The notes under the pieces are model-generated. The model was not told the origin of the DNA. It made no database searches and saw nothing but the letters and a program-made list of their open reading frames with translations. From JAVBQU01 sp031548675 (GTDB lineage Bacteria > Bacteroidota > Bacteroidia > Bacteroidales > P3), in contig JAVBQU010000028.1 of NCBI GenBank assembly GCA_031548675.1, forward strand, positions 1 through 7,867: a DNA stretch of 7,867 bases, given 5' to 3'. A program made the position numbers and the translations under genes. The stretch's first letter is position 1, and the number at the start of each line of letters is the position of its first letter. Of this stretch, positions 1-5,212 are shown piece by piece.

Positions 1-11
1 AATATTTTATG

Positions 12-43
12 CAAAAGTACGAAATGCAAACCGAAAGGACAAG
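12..43 (-). promoter_or_regulatory. Possible leftward Bacteroidota-type promoter at the window edge
   Basis: Read on the minus strand, positions 19 to 12 give TACTTTTG, an exact match to the Bacteroidota -7 consensus TAnnTTTG. A CTTG lies at 43-40, giving a 20-nt spacer, within the usual range for the -33 TTTG element, although that element is one base off consensus. Transcription would start around position 5 and run out of the window to the left, so any gene served is not visible. The motif is short and the DNA AT-rich, so chance is possible. The main reason to take it seriously is that the palindrome at 29-58 covers the -33 element and much of the spacer. Confidence 0.35.
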
Positions 44-58
44 ATTGTCCTTTCGGTT
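29..58. repeat. Near-perfect 14-bp inverted repeat (operator or hairpin)
   Basis: Positions 29-42 (aaccgaaaggacaa) and 45-58 (ttgtcctttcggtt) are exact reverse complements separated by only two bases (ga). As RNA this would form a 13-bp stem with a 4-nt loop. As DNA it is a 30-bp near-palindrome of the kind bound by dimeric regulators. No T-run follows on the plus strand (gtataaatg comes next), so it is not a typical intrinsic terminator in that direction. The 8-mer aaatgcaa occurs on each side, at 22-29 and 63-70. An operator for the leftward promoter at 12-43, or the last hairpin of a gene to the left, are the two readings I consider. Confidence 0.7.
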
Positions 59-82
59 GTATAAATGCAAGTTCGGTAAACC

Positions 83-113
83 AGAAATGTTAGAAATAAA
101 ATTTAACATTTTT
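83..113 (+). terminator. Weak AT-only hairpin followed by Ts
   Basis: The arms aaatgtta (85-92) and taacattt (104-111) are complementary around an 11-nt loop. An A-T pair and a G-T wobble extend the stem outward, and its 3' side runs into a short T-run (109-113). It has the outline of an intrinsic terminator for a rightward gene lying left of the window, but the stem is almost entirely A-T and such structures arise easily in this composition. Confidence 0.2.
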
Positions 114-178
114 GTGAATGTGTTTTTTGAAAGTATTGTTATTTATTTTTTGAATTGTTTTTATAGTGAAGGTAATTT

Positions 179-229
179 TAACTGAATAATTGAACTATTT
201 TAATTATTAAGTGTTTTATTATTCAGTTA
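179..229. repeat. Perfect 12-bp inverted repeat with 27-nt spacer
   Basis: Positions 179-190 (taactgaataat) and 218-229 (attattcagtta) are exact reverse complements around a 27-nt AT-rich spacer. The central gaat/attc makes it somewhat more than plain A/T noise. It could be a stem-loop in a leader RNA, a paired binding site, or the ends of a very small decayed element. I see no target-site duplication or coding content inside it, and no matching copy elsewhere in the window. Confidence 0.55.
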
Positions 230-297
230 TCATAAAATGAATATATTGTATTAATTTGAAATATTTTTGATTAAATCTAATTATACTTTTAAAAGCA

Positions 298-513
298 ATG
301 AATCATCCAAAATTAATCCGATGGACTTTTCTATTTTTGGAATCTATAAATTTCAAAGCTTTTTCTTTTTATAAGCCTATAGATAAATATATTTATACCC
401 AATTATACATTTCATACTCCTCTCAGGTTTTATTCATATTTTATACAGCTTACCTATTTATATTGGGTAAGAATAACTTCAGCAATATAACCTCTGCTTC
501 TCAGTCTAAATAA
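298..513 (+). CDS. Doubtful 71-aa small ORF, unknown
   Basis: This is an ATG-initiated frame of 71 codons in otherwise stop-rich DNA; it is open back to about 271. A run this long without a stop is uncommon by chance at this base composition, which is the only argument in favour. Against it, the product has very few acidic residues and a strong excess of Phe, Tyr and Ile. It matches no family I recognise and has no clear promoter. Residues around 41-57 (SSQVLFIFYTAYLFILG) could form one membrane segment. The stop codon lies in the loop of the hairpin at 492-519. It may be a small membrane peptide, a gene relic, or non-coding pyrimidine-rich DNA. Confidence 0.15.
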   Translation: MNHPKLIRWTFLFLESINFKAFSFYKPIDKYIYTQLYISYSSQVLFIFYTAYLFILGKNNFSNITSASQSK

Positions 514-519
514 GCAGAG
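492..519. repeat. 8-bp inverted repeat, weak hairpin
   Basis: ctctgctt (492-499) and aagcagag (512-519) are complementary around a 12-nt loop. No T-run follows on either strand, so it is at best a poor terminator. It straddles the end of the doubtful small ORF at 298-513. Confidence 0.35.
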
Positions 520-785
520 ATAAAATATAATGATTTAAGGTTTTGGAAATCTCGCCAATTATACAGAGCCTATCCAAAATTTCTTGTACGAAGTATTTAT
601 GGTGTAAGTATAATAACTATAAAATAATCAAATAAAAAAGGCGTAAGGAAAAATTTAATACCCTAGAAGCAATAGCAATTTACTATTAAATTTGGGTGCA
701 TCTGTTTTGCTTAACATAAGTTGAACGGTTGTATGAAAAAAAGAGCGTTTGCCGAAAAGCTTTATGAGTAGGCAGAAATTAAATT

Positions 786-3700
786 ATGATGATTATGAAA
801 AATATTTTTAAGATTTTCTTAGCTTGCTGCAGCTTAGTATCTGTAGCCCATGCTCAACGTCTAATGGGAGACCATATGAGTTGCGGGGATACTTCATATT
901 ATTATATAAAGCATTGTGCAGATGAAATTATTACGACTGCTTCTTGGTCTGTTATTGGAGGTGCTTTGACTGCCTTAGAACCGAATAATACAGCAATTAC
1001 AGTAATATGGGCAAATCCTCCTACAGGAAGTAGAATAGTTACTCTAAATAGTATTACTCCTGGGGGAACATCCAATCCTATACCATCAGGAGAAACTATA
1101 ACAGTTTTGCCATGCGGAACTATTATGGGAACTCCTTGTTCTGCAATTTTGGTATCAAATACTACAGGGGGGAACTTATACATCAACAGAAATGTTACTT
1201 TAGTTCCTAATGCTATTTTTGCTAATTGTAATTTCTTTTTTGATAGTAATATCAATATGAGTATAACTAATAATGCTACTTTTCAGAATTGTAATTTTTA
1301 TATGGGGGCGAGCAGTTTTATACAAACTAATGCACCACTTTCTCAATTAAATTTTGTAGAATGCAATTTCGAATCAAGAACTAGGCAGCCATGGAAAGGG
1401 ATTCAAATTTATAATCAAGATCTATTAATACAAAATATGTGTAGAATTGCAGATGCTGAAAATGCTATTCATTTTATACATTCAAATGGTTATTTAACAG
1501 CCCATTTCAATAGTGGAGTCTATGCAGAAAATACATGTGCTGTTAAATTTGATAGTTTGAATAGTTTTGAAAAAGGCATAGAATTCTATTGCAATCGTTT
1601 CAGCCATAATAATGAATGTTTTAAAGATTTGGGAGGAACTTATTTTCCATTAACCATTGGTCGTAATGTGTTTGATGAAAATTCTACTATAAATATAAAA
1701 ACTCCCGGAGATATTCGTATTTCCAATAATTATTTTAAAGCATCAACAGCCCCAATTATAGTAAATAACGAATTTAGTACAAAATATTTGGATATTAGAG
1801 ATAATAAATTTGATAAGAGTATAAATGCGATCACTACTTCCGGATATTATACAACTATATCCTCAAATACATTTAATGATGCTTCAGGAAAAGCAATTAA
1901 AGTAACCGGAAACAATACAGGCAGGAGTATCAAGATAGAGAAGAATAACATTTCACTTGATAATAATTCTGGATATGCTTGTGGTATATACACAGAGGGT
2001 ATATTTGATAATCTAGATATTTATGCAGATACCATCTTCAGTACAGGGACTTCTCATTACGGTATACATAGTAAAACAAATATTCCTTCGGGTACAATGA
2101 ATATTCGTAATAATAATATTAAAATGGGGAATTCCATGGCTATATATTCTGAAAATGCAATTATTAACGGGACACAAAACATTAGTTCTAATATTATTGA
2201 AACAACTGACCAGGCTAAAATTTACTTATTGGGATCTTCAGGTTCCGGTATTGTAAATGTAACATCCAATACTATCTTTAACACAAAAGGCAATGGAATT
2301 TATCTAAAGAATTTTATTAATACTAATTTAAATCTTAATGTAACAAATAATAAATTTCCATTTGTTGAACAAGGTTCATCAGGAATTTATGCAGATAATA
2401 TTTCTGGTACTTCGACCTTAAATATAAATAACAACAACTTTGATTATATAGACTATGGACGTGGAATTTTTTTGACAAATTTCTCTACTAACCCAGTAGT
2501 AAATATAAATAATAATCTCTTTAAAATAATTGCCTGTAACAACAGTGGTTATGAAAATGAGGGGGGCATATGTTTAAATAATTTTTCCAATACCAGGACA
2601 GTAAGTATCTTATCTAATATTTTTTCTGATATTTGCCAAAGCGGAATATTTATATCCAATCTTCTAATTAATAATCCACTAAATATTAATAGCAATGATT
2701 TTCAAGAAAATTACTTTAGGGGTATAAAATTGTATGAAATTTCTGGTTCAGGAAATCTTACTATAAAAAATAACAATATAAAGGGATTGGGGCAAATAGG
2801 ATTGGCAAATGTGTCTGGATTAGGGATACTGGATATAAATAGCAATACTATTTTTATAGAAGAACCCTATGGTGCATCCGGATTGTATTTTACAGGAATC
2901 CAAAATAGAAAATCATATATTCAAAATAATAACATTACTATTTCCCGAACTATCTACAGTAATCTTTATGTGCCGAATTCGATTGTTGCAGGAATTAATT
3001 TAGAGTCTGCAATTATTAATTCATCTGATTTTAAAATAGATAGTAATATTCTTACAATGACTATTACTACTTCTCTTCCGTATACAACATTTAAAGGGAT
3101 ATATATGACAGGGTGTTCCGGAAATGGAAGTTTAAGTGTAACTAATAATAAAATTACATTAGATAGAGGTAATGGAATAGAATTGTATAATACTTCTATT
3201 CCCAGCACAGTTATTGGCAATAATCGTATTACATCGCCCAATAAAAACAACAATGGAATATCTCTGTACCAATCCCAAAGTATAATAGTTAGAGAAAATT
3301 CTATTTTAGGAAATAATAATGGTATCTATGTTGAGGGAAATTGCTTATATACACACTTTAAGTGCAATAAGCTCTATAATAATGGAACTGGTTTCTACTT
3401 TAGAAATGCAACTATCTCAGACCAAGGATCATCAACAGTTCCATCCGGAAATGCATGGTTTGGAGATTATATCACTACCAATGCTAAAAGAAAAATAGTA
3501 ACTAGTGGTAATTGTAATGCTGCTACTTGGTATTGGAGTACATGTACGGAACCTTCACTAGTAGTATATCCTAATGGAGGCAATTGGGGACTAATTTCTT
3601 CTGGTACTCATGATCCTAGCGGCAATCAATATAGTTCAATGCTTATATCTCTTTGTCTCAGAATGCCAGGAACAGCTATTGACGATTTTAACTGTATACC

Positions 3701-4055
3701 TCCTCCAGTTTTTCGATTTTCAATAACAAATTTGGATAATAATAATTTACAGGAGAAACAATTTGTTTCAAAAAGCATTAATGATGAATCAACCGAAGGT
3801 GTTTCAATAGAAACAAAATCTTCTTTAAATCTTTATCCTAATCCTGCTACAGATGTCATCAATATTCAAAATGAAGGCAATCCTGCACGTATAATCATGT
3901 ATAATGTTTTAGGCAAAGTTATGTTTGAAGGTCTGCTTAATAAAGATGAGAATATGATCCAAACCGGCAACTGGAGTTCGGGCGTATATACTTATCATTT
4001 TTTTGATGAACAAAACAATATCCTTAAAACTGGAAAATTACAGATTGTTCGTTAA
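786..4055 (+). CDS. Secreted Asn-rich parallel beta-helix protein with T9SS sorting domain
   Basis: This encodes a large predicted cell-surface or released protein of unknown ligand. The N-terminus has a Sec signal peptide: basic K5 and K9, a hydrophobic core, and an AHA cleavage site before Q24. Starts at M1, M2 or M4 are all possible; M4 (position 795) gives the most typical signal peptide. Residues ~140-870 form a right-handed parallel beta-helix. A motif of the form I/V-x-x-N-x-I/F recurs about twenty times from ~312 (ISNNYF) to ~858, mostly 24-28 residues apart. Many turns begin with Gly-Ile, such as GIYLKNF and GIYADNI, which suggests an internal Asn ladder. Residues ~880-975 form a separate Trp/Cys-containing module with C910, C920, C957 and C970. 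Residues 1013-1089 are a type A T9SS C-terminal domain (YPNP at 1017-1020, later SSGVYTY). I see no lyase, hydrolase or protease catalytic signature, so adhesion or polysaccharide binding is inferred. The gene stands alone, with a terminator just downstream. Confidence 0.93.
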   Translation: MMIMKNIFKIFLACCSLVSVAHAQRLMGDHMSCGDTSYYYIKHCADEIITTASWSVIGGALTALEPNNTAITVIWANPPTGSRIVTLNSITPGGTSNPIPSGETITVLPCGTIMGTPCSAILVSNTTGGNLYINRNVTLVPNAIFANCNFFFDSNINMSITNNATFQNCNFYMGASSFIQTNAPLSQLNFVECNFESRTRQPWKGIQIYNQDLLIQNMCRIADAENAIHFIHSNGYLTAHFNSGVYAENTCAVKFDSLNSFEKGIEFYCNRFSHNNECFKDLGGTYFPLTIGRNVFDENSTINIKTPGDIRISNNYFKASTAPIIVNNEFSTKYLDIRDNKFDKSINAITTSGYYTTISSNTFNDASGKAIKVTGNNTGRSIKIEKNNISLDNNSGYACGIYTEGIFDNLDIYADTIFSTGTSHYGIHSKTNIPSGTMNIRNNNIKMGNSMAIYSENAIINGTQNISSNIIETTDQAKIYLLGSSGSGIVNVTSNTIFNTKGNGIYLKNFINTNLNLNVTNNKFPFVEQGSSGIYADNISGTSTLNINNNNFDYIDYGRGIFLTNFSTNPVVNINNNLFKIIACNNSGYENEGGICLNNFSNTRTVSILSNIFSDICQSGIFISNLLINNPLNINSNDFQENYFRGIKLYEISGSGNLTIKNNNIKGLGQIGLANVSGLGILDINSNTIFIEEPYGASGLYFTGIQNRKSYIQNNNITISRTIYSNLYVPNSIVAGINLESAIINSSDFKIDSNILTMTITTSLPYTTFKGIYMTGCSGNGSLSVTNNKITLDRGNGIELYNTSIPSTVIGNNRITSPNKNNNGISLYQSQSIIVRENSILGNNNGIYVEGNCLYTHFKCNKLYNNGTGFYFRNATISDQGSSTVPSGNAWFGDYITTNAKRKIVTSGNCNAATWYWSTCTEPSLVVYPNGGNWGLISSGTHDPSGNQYSSMLISLCLRMPGTAIDDFNCIPPPVFRFSITNLDNNNLQEKQFVSKSINDESTEGVSIETKSSLNLYPNPATDVINIQNEGNPARIIMYNVLGKVMFEGLLNKDENMIQTGNWSSGVYTYHFFDEQNNILKTGKLQIVR

Positions 4056-4065
4056 TATGTCTTTT

Positions 4066-4103
4066 GTATTAAAAAAGCCCGCATTTGCGGGCTTTTTTAA
4101 TAC
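4066..4103 (+). terminator. Strong intrinsic terminator after the beta-helix gene
   Basis: A perfect 17-bp stem (4066-4082 with 4087-4103) closes a 4-nt attt loop. Its GC-rich core gcccgc/gcgggc is flanked by six As and six Ts. It begins 10 nt after the stop codon at 4053-4055. Because the A and T tracts are symmetric, it should also work for leftward transcription. It separates the beta-helix gene from the kinase/adhesin unit. Confidence 0.92.
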
Positions 4104-4166
4104 TATCAATAACGTTCAAGCAAAATGTACATTTTCTCACACACACTCATTATAATACCTCTTAAC

Positions 4167-4196
4167 TTGTCTTTTCAACCCTATTTCGTATATTTG
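4167..4196 (+). promoter_or_regulatory. Bacteroidota-type promoter for the kinase/adhesin unit
   Basis: TTG at 4167-4169 and TATATTTG at 4189-4196 are separated by exactly 19 nt, matching the TTTG-N19-21-TAnnTTTG pattern of the Bacteroidota housekeeping sigma factor. A start around 4202-4204 would leave a leader of about 130 nt before the kinase ATG at 4334. The promoter lies ~65 bp beyond the preceding terminator, as expected for a new unit. An ATG-initiated 13-codon frame begins almost at the inferred start site (4206-4247). A second, poorer -7-like sequence (AAGTTTTG, 4295-4302) has no -33 partner. Confidence 0.65.
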
Positions 4197-4333
4197 CATA
4201 GCAAAATGGTGAAAATAAATGAAGTAGAATTATTAGCTAATCATTAGTTTTAATTCTTTTGTTTTTAAATCGTACTTAAAATCAGCATGGTATAAAGTTT
4301 TGTGTCTTACAAATATTAATGTATTTCTAAATT

Positions 4334-5188
4334 ATGTATAAGCAGCTTATTGCAGACAGTGGATCTACAAAAACAGATTGGGCAATTTTGCACGAAGATG
4401 GACAAATTAATTTTTTTGTGTCTGAAGGTTTAAATCCTTTGTTTCGGTCTTCACAAGAAGTTTGTGAGATTTTACAAAGAGATGCATTGCCTTTTGTAGA
4501 TGTAGAAAAAGTTCATGCAGTTTATTTTTATGGAGCAGGCTGCGGAACTCCCGAAAGGTCTGCAGAAATAAGCAGAGGAATAAACGATTTTTTTACCCAA
4601 GCATCGGTTACGGTTCAAACAGATTTACTAGGAGCAGCCCATGCTTCCTGTGGCAAAGAATCAGGAATTGTAGGAATACTGGGTACTGGTTCCAGTTCTT
4701 GTTTTTATGATGGGGAAAAAATTGCAGAACAAGTTCCTTCATTGGGCTATATTTTGGGAGATGAAGGTTCTGGCAACCATATTGGTAAATTACTTTTACA
4801 GGCATACTTACAAAATGAATTACCTGTAGATTTAAAGCAATTATTTGAAAAACAGTATCCTTATAGTTTCTCAGATTTTTTGGATCATGTTTATCGAAAA
4901 CCTCAAGCCAACCGCTTTTTAGCATCTTTTGCCCCTTTTGTTATTCAGAATCGAAACCATCCATTTATTGAATCTCAGATTATAGAACCCGTTCTGCATA
5001 CATTTTTTCAGTCTCAAATTTGTAAGTATAGCAATTACCAACAAGCTTCTATTCATTTAGTAGGTTCCATAGCTTTTTATTTGAAAGAAAAGATTACCCA
5101 AATAGCCCGGCAGTACAATTGCATGATAGGAAAAATTATTCAATCGCCGATTGAACACTTGGCTTACTATCGAAAAAATTCACGATAA
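4334..5188 (+). CDS. BadF/BadG/BcrA/BcrD-type ATPase, probable N-acetylhexosamine kinase
   Basis: This is a cytoplasmic ASKHA-fold kinase, likely phosphorylating GlcNAc, MurNAc or a related amino sugar with ATP. The phosphate-1 loop is at residues 5-16 (LIADSGSTKTDW). D97 in QTDLLGAAHA aligns with the catalytic Asp of human GlcNAc kinase (D107). The phosphate-2 loop is at 114-122 (GILGTGSSS), followed by the family-typical GYILGDEGSG at 138-147. The adenosine-type motif is around 242-250 (LVGSIAFYL), and the C-terminus ends in the usual SPIEHLAYY segment. At 284 residues it is full length, with no missing motif. No signal peptide or membrane segment is present. The family also contains benzoyl-/hydroxyglutaryl-CoA dehydratase activators, but those carry a CxxC-type iron-sulfur cluster site that I do not see, which favours the sugar-kinase branch. 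The clostridial MurNAc/GlcNAc kinase MurK is a characterised relative of the broader family. Substrate is inferred, so no gene symbol is given. It lies 24 nt upstream of the adhesin gene on the same strand, so co-transcription is likely. Confidence 0.9.
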   Translation: MYKQLIADSGSTKTDWAILHEDGQINFFVSEGLNPLFRSSQEVCEILQRDALPFVDVEKVHAVYFYGAGCGTPERSAEISRGINDFFTQASVTVQTDLLGAAHASCGKESGIVGILGTGSSSCFYDGEKIAEQVPSLGYILGDEGSGNHIGKLLLQAYLQNELPVDLKQLFEKQYPYSFSDFLDHVYRKPQANRFLASFAPFVIQNRNHPFIESQIIEPVLHTFFQSQICKYSNYQQASIHLVGSIAFYLKEKITQIARQYNCMIGKIIQSPIEHLAYYRKNSR

Positions 5189-5212
5189 ATACTCTATACA
5201 AAATAATTAAAA

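Larger units (their letters stand above)
60..785. other. Long AT-rich intergenic region without a convincing gene
   Basis: About 725 bp separate the left-edge palindrome from the beta-helix gene. Stop codons are dense in most frames. The contents I can point to are three inverted repeats (83-113, 179-229, 492-519), one doubtful 71-codon reading frame (298-513) and no recognisable transposase, tRNA or rRNA segment. No promoter with both elements is evident upstream of the beta-helix gene. The nearest candidate -7 box is TAAATTTG at 687-694, which has no TTG 19-21 nt before it. A weak 7-bp inverted repeat (ttttgga at 541-547, tccaaaa at 573-579) is also present. The region could hold the 5' leader of the beta-helix gene or decayed coding sequence. 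Confidence 0.6.

Noticed and set aside
687..694. TAAATTTG as a -7 promoter element for the beta-helix gene
   Set aside because: The box matches TAnnTTTG but no TTG lies 19-21 nt upstream. Single boxes are expected by chance at this AT content.
733..771. 12-codon ATG frame (MKKRAFAEKLYE) just upstream of the beta-helix gene
   Set aside because: It is too short to support. It has no promoter or conservation evidence, although a leader peptide cannot be excluded.
786..860. Lipoprotein signal (LACC near residues 12-15) in the beta-helix protein
   Set aside because: The cysteines sit inside the hydrophobic core and the residues around them do not make a good lipobox. The AHA cleavage site before Q24 fits signal peptidase I better.
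902..1255. 117-codon minus-strand open frame inside the beta-helix gene
   Set aside because: It lies wholly opposite a well-supported coding sequence with a signal peptide and domain structure, and its product has no recognisable features.
2966..3253. 95-codon minus-strand open frame inside the beta-helix gene
   Set aside because: It is antisense to regular beta-helix repeats. Its Leu/Ile/Val-rich product is what reverse-complemented Asn/Ile codons produce.
1719..3374. Nucleotide-level tandem repeats or a CRISPR-like array in the AAT-rich stretch
   Set aside because: The periodicity is at the protein level (degenerate 24-28-residue coils). The DNA units are not identical and there are no repeat/spacer boundaries.
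4608..4925. 105-codon minus-strand open frame inside the kinase gene
   Set aside because: It is antisense to conserved kinase motifs (catalytic Asp, phosphate-2 loop), so it is a shadow.
4334..5188. Activator of benzoyl-CoA or 2-hydroxyglutaryl-CoA dehydratase
   Set aside because: Same superfamily, but the iron-sulfur cysteine motif of those activators is not apparent and the GDEGSG and catalytic Asp context match GlcNAc-kinase-like members.
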